NCBI GenBank assembly: GCA_937960895.1
Contig: CALCJD010000129.1
Span: 1 to 44,142 of the forward strand
DNA length: 44,142 bases
DNA from: an uncultured Spartobacteria bacterium
GTDB taxonomy: Bacteria; Verrucomicrobiota; Verrucomicrobiia; Chthoniobacterales; Terrimicrobiaceae
Direction: 5' to 3'
Part shown: positions 1 to 7,083 of the stretch, piece after piece
How positions within the stretch are numbered: position 1 is the first letter of the stretch
Layout: every line of letters begins with the position of its first letter
Made by a program: the position numbers and the translations under genes
Notes under the pieces: generated by a model
What the model saw: only the letters and a program-made list of their open reading frames with translations
The model's database searches: none
Told to the model about the DNA's origin: nothing

Positions 1-84
1 GTCCCCGAACCCGCCTCAGCCGTCATGCTCGCCGGCGGTGTCGGCATGATCCTGTTAAACTTCCGCCGCAAGCGGATCTCCTAA
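1..84 (+). CDS. PEP-CTERM protein, C-terminal end only
   Basis: The window opens inside a reading frame whose last 27 codons read VPEPASAVMLAGGVGMILLN followed by FRRKRIS and a stop. This is a PEP-CTERM sorting tail: a Pro-Glu-Pro motif, a short hydrophobic segment, and a basic cluster at the very end. In that family the tail is recognised by a membrane exosortase (EpsH/XrtA type) that processes exported, often polysaccharide-associated proteins. The rest of the protein lies outside the window, so its function cannot be stated. A strong intrinsic terminator follows 24 nt after the stop. Confidence 0.8.
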   Translation, partial: VPEPASAVMLAGGVGMILLNFRRKRIS

Positions 85-107
85 CTTCAAAAGAATCATT
101 TACGATG

Positions 108-140
108 GGGCGGGAATGTTATCATTCCCGCCCTATTTTT
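108..140 (+). terminator. Rho-independent terminator of the upstream PEP-CTERM gene
   Basis: There is a perfect 11-bp stem, GGGCGGGAATG (108-118) pairing with CATTCCCGCCC (123-133), closed by a TTAT loop and followed by TATTTTT. It lies just after the stop at 84. It is the best canonical terminator on the plus strand of this window. Confidence 0.9.
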
Positions 141-687
141 ATCGCTCCTTTTCCCACTTCCCGAAGAATAAGAAATCCATGAAGTTCGAGACGCCCCACA
201 TGGGGGCGTGACAAGCTTGGAGCGTATTCAGAAGGAGTTTATGACCGCTCCGCTTCGCCCCCTTTCAGGTTGCATCCCTCGATCCCTCCCATCCGCGGCT
301 CTCTGAACGGACCACGGGACTCCCCTCCTTTGGCACACTGCCGGGCGATGCCTTGGCCACAGAATCAGGGCCATACAAACATCGGCCTCAGCTTTGTGAA
401 AAATTCTCCATAAGGACCTGACATCCTGTCTTTCAAAGCCATTAGCGCCAGTATATAAAATACTTACACCCACCCTATTTCTATTTGCACTTCTCCTTGC
501 CAAACCGCATTAGCCCTAACTAAACTTTTCTTCTGACTCCAATACTCGGCGCCGGGCGTGTATTCGCCGCAGCAGATTCAACCATGGGCATCCGGAATGC
601 AAAGACTCATTCGGCAATGGCAAAAGCGAACGCACGGGGAAGGCTGGCGCCGCAGATTTCCTTGTTTCCACAAAGACGTTCCGGCCC
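141..687. other. Long region without a recognised gene
   Basis: About 550 bases upstream of the gene at 742 hold no reading frame I recognise. There is a 7-bp hairpin at 191-209 (ACGCCCC, 5-nt loop, GGGGCGT). A good Shine-Dalgarno-like AGAAGGAG stands just before an ATG at 241, but it opens only a 21-codon frame ending at 306. Part of the stretch (about 400-540) is more AT-rich than its surroundings. Open frames on the minus strand at 228-503 and 516-920 match no family I know and may be chance or decayed sequence. Confidence 0.4.
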
Positions 688-703
688 GTGAACACAAGTT
701 CAC
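688..703. promoter_or_regulatory. Perfect palindrome, candidate operator
   Basis: GTGAAC-acaa-GTTCAC is an exact inverted repeat of two 6-bp half-sites spaced by 4 bp, lying 39-54 bp before the start of the PEP-CTERM gene at 742. The size and symmetry are those of a dimeric repressor or activator site. No regulator for it is visible in the window and no second copy was noticed. Confidence 0.4.
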
Positions 704-741
704 AAGTCATTGCATAACAACGATGTGACCGTCGAAACCCC

Positions 742-1545
742 ATGAAAAAGCTCATTGCCTTCGTTGCCCTGATCCTCGCAGGGAACACCATGTCGAACGC
801 CCAACTCGTTCTCACCGGCACGACCACTTCACAGAATTTCGACGGATTGGGCAGCTCCCCAACCGCCACTCTTCCCACCGGATGGAGGATGGAAACGACC
901 CCCGGCGGTACGGAAACCAATTATACGCTGCTCGAAACTTCGACCACGCAGGCCGCCGGAACCACCGGACCGGATGCCCTCAGCGATACCTCACCCGGCG
1001 GCGCCTACAATTTCGCGGACGGCGACAATGCCACTTCTACGGATCGCGCCATCGGCTTTCTCAATGACGATTCGTTTGTCAGCGGAAAATCCATCGAGTT
1101 CGCCTTCACAAACGCCACGGGCGCAACCATCACCGAACTCTCCCTGGAGTGGGTTTATGAAAAATACCGCTCCGGCATGCGGGGATGGACCTGGCACTTC
1201 CACACCAGCACCGATGGCGAATCTTGGGAGGCGGTTCCCGCGGGAGATATCAGTTCGGCGGCGGACATGAACAATTCGACCGTCTTCAATCCGCCCATCA
1301 CGGCAAACATGAGCGTGACCATTTCCGATTTGTCCATTGAAAATGGATCCACCTTTTATTTCCGATGGACGCTCGTGGGAGCCGGGGGAAGCTCCGACGG
1401 CCAGGCTCTCGGGATCGACGACGTGACCTTGGTTGTCACCATCCCCGAACCGTCCGGAGCATTGCTCCTGGGAAGCGGTCTGATCATGCTGTTTGCACCC
1501 CGGAGAAGAAAGTCGGCCGAAGATCCGGAAGTTTTCCCACGCTGA
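742..1545 (+). CDS. Exported PEP-CTERM anchored protein
   Basis: A protein of 267 residues with three visible parts. An N-terminal signal peptide (about residues 1-20, Lys-Lys then a hydrophobic run ending in SNA-Q) sends it across the inner membrane. The middle (about 25-230) is rich in Thr, Ser, Gly and Asn and looks like an extracellular beta-sandwich, with the phrase ALGIDDVTLVV near its end as in many such jelly-roll proteins. The C-terminus carries IPEPSGALLLGSGLIMLFAP then RRRK, a PEP-CTERM signal. Unusually, about ten residues (SAEDPEVFPR) follow the basic cluster. There is no Shine-Dalgarno site before the ATG; a palindrome lies at 688-703. Substrate and role are unknown; surface or matrix association is inferred from the sorting tail. 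Confidence 0.85.
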   Translation: MKKLIAFVALILAGNTMSNAQLVLTGTTTSQNFDGLGSSPTATLPTGWRMETTPGGTETNYTLLETSTTQAAGTTGPDALSDTSPGGAYNFADGDNATSTDRAIGFLNDDSFVSGKSIEFAFTNATGATITELSLEWVYEKYRSGMRGWTWHFHTSTDGESWEAVPAGDISSAADMNNSTVFNPPITANMSVTISDLSIENGSTFYFRWTLVGAGGSSDGQALGIDDVTLVVTIPEPSGALLLGSGLIMLFAPRRRKSAEDPEVFPR

Positions 1546-1708
1546 AAATTTCGCCGCAGGATTCCGCGACCGCGCGGCCCCAAGTCGCGAAACCCGGGAT
1601 TTCAATTTGGCGGGCCGGAGCCCGGTTACGGAACTTTTCCCGCGGAGAGACCCGGTTCCCCCGCCGGAAAAACCCGACCGCCGGGACGGTCGTCTGCGAT
1701 CCCCCTGC

Positions 1709-2059
1709 ATGAAGACCTTGATCCTGGCTCTGGCGATCCTTGGGGGAACTCTGGCGGTCCACGCCGAGGAAGGAACCCGCACAGCGGCGACGACGGAGGC
1801 CAGTCCTTATGAGACGGCGGGCACACTGATTTCCTGCAATGCAACGACCCGGGCGCTGGTGGTGGCGACGCCGGAATCGACGGCCCCCATCAGCTACACA
1901 ACCAACTCCCAAACCGAGCTCGTGGACGAGGCCAACAATCCCATCACGGTCACGGACCTGAAAGACAACGTGCCGGTGACCGTTTTTTATGCCAAAACGC
2001 CCACGGAAATGATCGCCACCAAGGTGATTGTGCGTCGCGTGGCTCCCCCGACGCCGTAA
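1709..2059 (+). CDS. Small secreted protein, paralogue of the one at 33397
   Basis: A 116-residue protein starting MKTLILALAILGGTLAVHA-EE, a clear signal peptide cleaved after about residue 19. The longer frame upstream to 1493 overlaps the preceding gene and has no signal peptide until this Met, so this start is chosen. The mature part has short beta-like segments: GTLI, ALVV, APISYTTNS, ITVTDL, VPVTVFYAKT and IATKVIVRR. By hand it aligns with the small protein at 33397-33738 (GTI, LVV, GPVTY, APVSVTYA, VISRVEV), so both probably belong to one family of exported single-domain proteins with a small beta-barrel or OB-like fold. No known function is recognised. A short 6-bp hairpin (CGACCG/CGGTCG, 1675-1692) lies 16 nt before the ATG. 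Confidence 0.8.
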   Translation: MKTLILALAILGGTLAVHAEEGTRTAATTEASPYETAGTLISCNATTRALVVATPESTAPISYTTNSQTELVDEANNPITVTDLKDNVPVTVFYAKTPTEMIATKVIVRRVAPPTP

Positions 2060-2086
2060 GATCCTGCCGGCCTGTCGTCGGCAACT

Positions 2087-2103
2087 GTTCCGCCCCGCGG
2101 AAC
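2087..2103 (+). terminator. Short hairpin after the small secreted protein
   Basis: GTTCCGC-ccc-GCGGAAC is a perfect 7-bp stem 27 nt after the stop at 2059. No T-run follows, so it is only a possible terminator or RNA end-protecting hairpin. Confidence 0.3.
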
Positions 2104-2286
2104 CATCAGGGAACCTCCGGTTGCGGCCCCAGACCCGCGGGGCGCATTTCCGTTTCCGGGGCGCGCTCCGGCCGTTGGCTCCGAATTTTTCCCCGTCTCC
2201 ACCCCTTTGACGGGCGCCAGTCGGGCAACCCTTGTGGAATGGCTTGAAAATTCCGGACTTGGGGGCAAAACCTTGAGCCGGCATTG

Positions 2287-3516
2287 ATGAGTAGAAAGGT
2301 CACCATTCAGTTACGAAATCGCGGGGAGCGAACCCATTTGCCGGAGGTGATCGGAGGGCGTTATGCGGTGGAGCGGGAGCTCGGTCGCGGCGGGCTGGGC
2401 GAGGTGCTGCTGGCCCGGGACCTGCAACTCGAGCGCATGGTGGCGGTGAAGCGCATCCTTGTGCAGGTGGGCAATTCCGACGAACGGGCGCGGTTTGCCA
2501 TCAACGAGGCCAAGCGGCTCGCCCGCCTCCAGCATCCCAACATCGTGACCGTTTACGACGTGCTGGACCACGAGGGGGATCTGTTGATGGTGATGGAATT
2601 TCTCGACGGATACACCTTTGAGGAACTGAAAAGCCCGCTCACTTTGGAGGACTTTCTGAACGTGGCGCGTCAATCGCTCAACGGCCTCGCCGCGGCGCAC
2701 ACACTGGGCATGATCCACCTCGACATCAAGTCCACCAACCTGATGTTCACCTGGCTGGCCACCGGACAGTTTCAGATCAAGATTCTGGACTTCGGTCTGG
2801 CCACCATGATCGAGCAGGCCACGGCCACGGAGCATGAGGACACCGTGCTGGGCTCGGTTTACACGATGGCTCCCGAGCAGCTTTTGCGCGAACCGGTGGA
2901 TGTCCGGACGGACCTGTATTCGCTGGGCTGCGTATTTTACCAGGCGCTCACGGGCAAGGATCCGTTCCGCGGCGCCACGGTGGAGGAGATCATCGACGCC
3001 CACCTGAATCATGCGGTGAAGCCGCTGAGCGGACGCCGTCCGGACCTGCCTCCGGGTGTCTGCGACTGGGTGGAACGGCTTATGGCCCGCCAACCGGCGG
3101 ACCGTCTCTCCGACGCCCCATCGGCATTGCAGGAATTGATCGCGGCCGTCTCGGCGGGTGCCGGGGCGCGCAATGTCCGGTCCGGTTCGCGCGGCGAGAC
3201 GGAGCCCCCCGAGGAAATCACCCTGCCCGACACGGCACGGCTGAAAGCCTGTCTGCACCGGCAGGCCACCATCCAAGGAGTGGTGGAAAAGGTCTGGGAA
3301 AACGCCCCCGGCACGGTGCGGTTCCTGAATTTCGAGGACGTGCGCCACGACGAATTTTCCGTGGTGCTGCCGCTCCGGGACGGCCATCCGGAATTTGCCC
3401 GGGAGCGGCTGGACCAACTGGTCGGCCGGCGGATTCGGGTGACGGGAAAAATCAGCGAATTTCACGGCAGTCCGCAGGTCGTGGTGGAATCGCCGGCGCA
3501 GATTATCCCGTCCTGA
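2287..3516 (+). CDS. Hanks-type Ser/Thr protein kinase with C-terminal OB-like domain
   Basis: A protein of 409 residues; a TTG three bases upstream is an alternative start. Residues about 25-290 form a eukaryote-like kinase. It has a glycine-rich loop GRGGLGEV (33-40), catalytic Lys55 in VAVKRI, Glu74 in the alphaC helix, the catalytic loop HLDIKSTN with Asp146 and Asn151, LDFG (Asp168), MAPEQL and DLYSLGCVFYQALTG. The usual HRDLKP is HLDIKS here, so the Arg before the catalytic Asp is absent (a non-RD kinase). There is no transmembrane segment, so it is cytoplasmic. The last 85 or so residues (TIQGVVEKVW to VVESPAQI) read like an OB-fold of the nucleic-acid-binding type: five short strands, GRRIRVTGKI, and a closing valine-rich strand. 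That pairing is uncommon. It phosphorylates Ser/Thr of unknown targets; the OB part may bind nucleic acid or a protein. Confidence 0.88.
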   Translation: MSRKVTIQLRNRGERTHLPEVIGGRYAVERELGRGGLGEVLLARDLQLERMVAVKRILVQVGNSDERARFAINEAKRLARLQHPNIVTVYDVLDHEGDLLMVMEFLDGYTFEELKSPLTLEDFLNVARQSLNGLAAAHTLGMIHLDIKSTNLMFTWLATGQFQIKILDFGLATMIEQATATEHEDTVLGSVYTMAPEQLLREPVDVRTDLYSLGCVFYQALTGKDPFRGATVEEIIDAHLNHAVKPLSGRRPDLPPGVCDWVERLMARQPADRLSDAPSALQELIAAVSAGAGARNVRSGSRGETEPPEEITLPDTARLKACLHRQATIQGVVEKVWENAPGTVRFLNFEDVRHDEFSVVLPLRDGHPEFARERLDQLVGRRIRVTGKISEFHGSPQVVVESPAQIIPS

Positions 3517-3528
3517 CTCCCCGCGACG

Positions 3529-3572
3529 TCCGATACGGGAGGGCGGCCTTCGACCGGCCGGCCGGTATCGGA
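3529..3572 (+). repeat. Inverted repeat between kinase and esterase genes
   Basis: TCCGATAC (3529-3536) and GTATCGGA (3565-3572) are exact inverted copies. They enclose a GC-rich core that can also pair internally through its GGCC and CCGG blocks. The right arm ends 2 nt before the esterase ATG. It may be a terminator of the kinase gene without a T-run, or an RNA structure that covers the esterase start. Confidence 0.4.
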
Positions 3573-3574
3573 TT

Positions 3575-4513
3575 ATGATTTTTCGCGGATTTCTTCTTTT
3601 CCTCCTGTTCCTGGCCCTGACCGTCCCGTGCCGGTCGGCCGAGGTTTCCGCCAGGCCGCGGGAAAGTTTTTTCCTGAAAACCGTCCGGGACCGTCTGGGC
3701 ATCGACGCGGTCCGGCGGGAATTTGTGTTTGGAAAACTGCCGGACCGGGACCTCGCCCTCGACATCTATTATCCCCGCACGCCTCCCCCGCCCCGGGGTT
3801 ATCCCCTCATCATCTGGCTGCACGGCGGAGGATGGATTCTCGGCAGCAAGCGCCAGGACATCTTTGTGCGGCATTTTCCGCGGTATGGATACGCCATCGC
3901 GAGCATCGAATACCGGCTGGCGCAGACGGAACCGTTTCCGGCGCAAATCCGCGATGTGCGCACGGCGACATGGTGGCTCTGGAAACACGCCGGGGATCTG
4001 GAGCTGGATCCGGGGAAATTTGTCGTGGCGGGTCAATCGGCCGGCGGCCATCTCGCCCTCCTGCTGGCCCTCACCCAGGGCGAAGCCCGCAAAGGCTGGG
4101 GTCCGGCCGTGCCCCGCGGCACCCTCAAGGCCGTGGCCGCAATGTATCCGCCGACCGATCTGCTCCAACTGGTGCCTCCCGGCGCCCGGGACAATCCCCT
4201 CCATCCCGTGGCCCTGCTGCTGGGGGACAAGTTGAACCGTCGGATCGAATCCGCCCGGGAAGCCAGCCCCATCACCCACGTGTCGCCGGGCGACCCGCCG
4301 ACCCTGCTGTTTCACGGATCCGCCGATCCCATTGTGCCCGTCGGGCAGAGCCGCCGGCTGGCCCGGAAACTGAAGGCCTCCGGAGTACCCACCCGCCTGC
4401 TCATCACGGAGGGCGGCCATGCCTTCACCCTCTATCCGGACCGGGTGGACGACATACTTTCCTTCCTGGAATCCGTGCCGTCCCTCCGGGGAACCGCCCG
4501 GACACCGCCCTAG
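3575..4513 (+). CDS. Secreted alpha/beta hydrolase (esterase/lipase, HSL/BD-FAE-like)
   Basis: A 312-residue protein with a signal peptide (residues 1-22, ending CRSA-E), so it acts outside the cytoplasmic membrane. The mature part is a complete alpha/beta hydrolase. It has the oxyanion-hole motif WLHGGGW, the nucleophile elbow GQSAGG with the catalytic Ser, the acid in GSADPIVP and the base His in EGGHAF. HGGGW together with GxSAGG is typical of the hormone-sensitive-lipase and BD-FAE/carboxylesterase group that cleaves short acyl or acetyl esters, often from plant polysaccharides. The substrate cannot be read from the sequence. It lies 58 nt after the kinase gene in the same direction. The start is the first Met and is followed at once by the hydrophobic signal. 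Confidence 0.88.
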   Translation: MIFRGFLLFLLFLALTVPCRSAEVSARPRESFFLKTVRDRLGIDAVRREFVFGKLPDRDLALDIYYPRTPPPPRGYPLIIWLHGGGWILGSKRQDIFVRHFPRYGYAIASIEYRLAQTEPFPAQIRDVRTATWWLWKHAGDLELDPGKFVVAGQSAGGHLALLLALTQGEARKGWGPAVPRGTLKAVAAMYPPTDLLQLVPPGARDNPLHPVALLLGDKLNRRIESAREASPITHVSPGDPPTLLFHGSADPIVPVGQSRRLARKLKASGVPTRLLITEGGHAFTLYPDRVDDILSFLESVPSLRGTARTPP

Positions 4514-4552
4514 AAGCCCGGAAACGTTCCGCGTCATAAATCCGGGCGTTTC

Positions 4553-4580
4553 TTGCAATCCTTGTCCGGACCGCTAGAGT
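4553..4580 (+). promoter_or_regulatory. Candidate housekeeping promoter for moeB
   Basis: TTGCAA (4553-4558), a 16-nt spacer and TAGAGT (4575-4580) resemble -35 and -10 boxes (4 of 6 each). Transcription would begin near 4587, leaving a leader of about 20 nt before the ATG at 4607 with no Shine-Dalgarno site. Confidence 0.4.
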
Positions 4581-4606
4581 ATCCCGCCCAACCCAAATCA
4601 GACCGA

Positions 4607-5794
4607 ATGAACAGCATCCTTGACCCGGCCAGACTCGGAGAAATCGAGTTCAGCAATGATGAAATCGCCCGCTACTCCCGGCATCTCATCATGCCCGAAG
4701 TCACGCTCGAGGGTCAGAAACGCCTCAAGGCCGCCCGCGTTCTCTGCATCGGCACGGGGGGACTCGGCTCGCCCATCGCCCTCTACCTCGCGGCCGCCGG
4801 GGTCGGCACGCTGGGGCTCATCGATTTTGACATCGTCGACTTCTCCAACCTCCAGCGTCAGATCCTCCACGGCACGAAGGACGTGGGCCGCAAGAAGCTC
4901 AACAGCGCCCGCGACCGCATCAAGGATGTCAATCCGAACGTCCAGGTCGTCCTGCACGACGCCATGTTCCGCAGCGACAACGCGAAGGAAATCGTCGAGA
5001 ACTACGACATCGTCATCGACGGCACGGACAATTTCCCGACGCGGTACCTCTCGAACGACGTCTGCGTCTTCCTGAAAAAGCCGAACATCTACGGCTCCAT
5101 CTTCCGGTTTGAAGGCCAGGCCACCGTGTTTGCCCCGCATCTCGGCGGCCCGTGTTACCGCTGTCTCTATCCGGAACCGCCGCCTCCGGGCATGGTTCCG
5201 AGCTGTGCGGAAGGCGGCGTGCTGGGCGTGCTGCCGGGCATCATCGGAGTGATGCAGGCCATCGAGGCGGTCAAACTCATCTGCGGCATCGGCGAACCGC
5301 TCATCGGACGGCTCGTCCATTTCGACGCGCTGAAGATGAAATTCCGCGAATTCAAGGTGCGCAAGGACCCCAAGTGCCCGGTCTGCAGCGACCATCCGAC
5401 CATCACCGAATTGATTGATTACGAGCAGTTCTGCGGCATCCCGCAGGCCCAGGCCGCCGAGGACGCCGAACCGCCCGTGCCGGAAATCACCGTCGAGGAA
5501 CTCAAGGCCAAGCAGGACCGCGGAGACAAATTCGTCCTCCTCGACGTGCGCGAGCCCTACGAATACGACATCGCCCGCATCCCCGGCTCGAAGTTGATTC
5601 CGGTCGGCGAACTGCCCTCGCGCATGAGCGAACTCGACAGCGCGGACGAAATTGTCATCCACTGCAAATCGGGGGTTCGCAGCGCCAAGGCCCTGCGCCA
5701 GCTCCAGAAAGCCGGTTTCGCCAAGCTCTACAACGTGGAGGGCGGCATCCTCGCCTGGGCCGAACGCATCGACCCCACTGTCGCGAAATATTGA
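4607..5794 (+). CDS. moeB: MoeB/ThiF adenylyltransferase fused to rhodanese (MoeZ-like)
   Basis: A 395-residue E1-like enzyme that adenylates the C-terminal Gly-Gly of a sulfur-carrier protein (MoaD, ThiS or a relative), with a rhodanese domain that supplies sulfur to make the thiocarboxylate. N-terminal part: RYSRHLIMPEV, the nucleotide-binding GTGGLGSP, then VDFSNLQRQ. The zinc cysteines are CYRC and CPVC. The C-terminal rhodanese begins near residue 300 (EITVEELKAK) and carries the active-site loop HCKSGVRSAKAL with its catalytic Cys. This architecture is that of MoeZ/MoeBR and the eukaryotic MOCS3/Uba4. The in-frame TTG at 4553 is rejected because homologues start near RYSRHL and a promoter lies at 4553-4580. 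No molybdopterin or thiamine gene neighbours it, so its partner is not known. Confidence 0.93.
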   Translation: MNSILDPARLGEIEFSNDEIARYSRHLIMPEVTLEGQKRLKAARVLCIGTGGLGSPIALYLAAAGVGTLGLIDFDIVDFSNLQRQILHGTKDVGRKKLNSARDRIKDVNPNVQVVLHDAMFRSDNAKEIVENYDIVIDGTDNFPTRYLSNDVCVFLKKPNIYGSIFRFEGQATVFAPHLGGPCYRCLYPEPPPPGMVPSCAEGGVLGVLPGIIGVMQAIEAVKLICGIGEPLIGRLVHFDALKMKFREFKVRKDPKCPVCSDHPTITELIDYEQFCGIPQAQAAEDAEPPVPEITVEELKAKQDRGDKFVLLDVREPYEYDIARIPGSKLIPVGELPSRMSELDSADEIVIHCKSGVRSAKALRQLQKAGFAKLYNVEGGILAWAERIDPTVAKY

Positions 5795-5896
5795 GGTCTC
5801 CGGGCCGTCGGTCCGCACCTTGAAATGATCCCGTCGGTCCCGGGGAGAGGGCACGTTCCGCGTCGCCTTCCCCCGACCGGTGCATCCACCCCTCGG

Positions 5897-5998
5897 ATCG
5901 CGGTCCTTCAGGCCGCCCCATTGGTCGGCACCAAGGATTGTGAAATCGGCACCCTCATCGGGAAGAGCCCCAAAAGACGCGGTCTGAAGGACCGCGAT
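5897..5998. repeat. Inverted-repeat element between convergent genes
   Basis: ATCGCGGTCCTTCAG (5897-5911) recurs as its exact inverse CTGAAGGACCGCGAT (5984-5998). The right arm also folds on its own as CGCGGTC-tgaag-GACCGCG (5978-5996). The element fills the gap between moeB and the convergent TPR gene. The form (15-bp terminal inverted repeats, about 100 bp, no coding capacity) suits a REP/MITE-like interspersed repeat or a bidirectional transcription barrier. Confidence 0.55.
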
Positions 5999-6043
5999 AG
6001 GGGGGAAATCACTCAGGCGCCCGGAAATCCCCATCCCCGGGCC

Positions 6044-6919
6044 TCATGGTGCATACCCCAGCACCCGCAGGACCTCATCATAGTCCGCGCAGTCGTCGCC
6101 GTATAAGGAACGCCCCTCCTCAAGGAGCGCCGCGGCCTCCTCCCGGCGACCTTCCCGAAACGCCAGGGTGGCTCGACCGTAAATCCAGGCGGGTGTCTTC
6201 GCGCCGACCCGCATGAGTCGGGGCAGCAGGTCGTTGGCCCGAACCTGATCACCCCGCATCAAGGCGCAGACGTAGATTCGATACCCGATCAGGGGCCGGG
6301 AGGAACTTTTCGGAAAATACCGGCGGTAGAGCCCTTCGGCCCGGGCGTAATTGCCGGCGCGAAACTCGATGTCAGCCATCTGTTGAAGAACGTCGGGATC
6401 CCCGCCGTCCGACAACTTGAACGATGCGGCGGACCGCCCCGGTGACAAGCCGGCTTCCCAAGTCATGGGCGCTTCATCAGTCGTTTCCTCCACCTCCTGA
6501 ACGGCCACCGGGGGCGCCGGAGAATCCCCTCCAAGCACCGCCAGGACGAGCCCACCGGAAAGCACGGCAAGCAGGCCCAAATAAAAGAGAATCAGGACGC
6601 CCACCGGCACCCGGGCATGAAATCGACGCACCGGGCGGGTGATTTTCCATACGCCGGCCTGCAGCTCCCGCTGCCAGCGGGGAAGTTTCCGTCCCCTTGG
6701 CGGCCGATCGGCTTCGTCATAATCGGTTATCTTCGGGGGCCGCACGGGTTTCTTCGGCCGGGAAGGGGGAAGGGCTCCCGCGCGTTGGCGATGGGACCAA
6801 AAATTCTCCCAGCGAGCCCGCCAGCTTGGCCGCGCCACCTCGCCCATGCGGCGTTTGCGTTTGGCACCCCGGTCGAATATCCACGCCATGCGCCCGGTAG
6901 AACCAAAGAGCGTCCGCAT
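6044..6919 (-). CDS. Single-pass membrane protein with TPR-like C-terminus
   Basis: Up to 291 residues. The first 100 or so are very basic and Pro/Arg-rich with no known domain (RPKKPVRPPKI, RPPRGRKLPRWQRE). One strong transmembrane segment follows (VGVLILFYLGLLAVLSGGLV, about 105-130). After an acidic linker the last 120 residues look like two to three tetratricopeptide repeats (MADIEFRAGNYARAEGLYRR, then ATLAFREGRREEAAALLEEG), placing a protein-binding surface on one side of the membrane, most likely outside. The start is uncertain: Met codons at 6889 and 6844 are equally possible because no ribosome site marks any of them. It lies downstream of the glnA terminator, so it is probably a separate unit. 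No specific function is recognised. Confidence 0.65.
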   Translation of the reverse strand: MRTLFGSTGRMAWIFDRGAKRKRRMGEVARPSWRARWENFWSHRQRAGALPPSRPKKPVRPPKITDYDEADRPPRGRKLPRWQRELQAGVWKITRPVRRFHARVPVGVLILFYLGLLAVLSGGLVLAVLGGDSPAPPVAVQEVEETTDEAPMTWEAGLSPGRSAASFKLSDGGDPDVLQQMADIEFRAGNYARAEGLYRRYFPKSSSRPLIGYRIYVCALMRGDQVRANDLLPRLMRVGAKTPAWIYGRATLAFREGRREEAAALLEEGRSLYGDDCADYDEVLRVLGYAP

Positions 6920-7025
6920 TGTCGAGTTTCAATGCGCCGGACGCGTTGCCGACCCCCCATTTGCCCTCTCCGCGGCCATCCTCCATCCGGATTCCGCCCC
7001 ACACGACGAAGTGTTCCGGCCAAAG

Positions 7026-7061
7026 AAAAACGGCGCCGTCCCGTTTTTCGGGACGGCGCCG
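7026..7061 (-). terminator. Rho-independent terminator of glnA
   Basis: CGGCGCCGTCCCG (7031-7043) pairs perfectly over 13 bp with CGGGACGGCGCCG (7049-7061) around a 5-nt loop. Read on the minus strand the stem is followed by TTTTTC, 22 nt after the glnA stop. Confidence 0.92.
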
Positions 7062-7083
7062 CGCAGACTTTCGTCCGGTCCGA

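Noticed and set aside
230..306. AGAAGGAG plus ATG opening a 21-codon frame (MTAPLRPLSGCIPRSL...)
   Set aside because: It is very short and Pro/Ser/Leu-rich with no recognisable feature; kept only as a note within the unexplained region.
2311..3765. A 484-codon open frame on the minus strand opposite the kinase gene
   Set aside because: It has His/Gln/Arg-rich composition with no domain, and the plus strand carries all kinase motifs in order.
4598..6034. A 478-codon minus-strand frame opposite moeB
   Set aside because: It is an antisense shadow of moeB extended through the inverted-repeat region; no family features.
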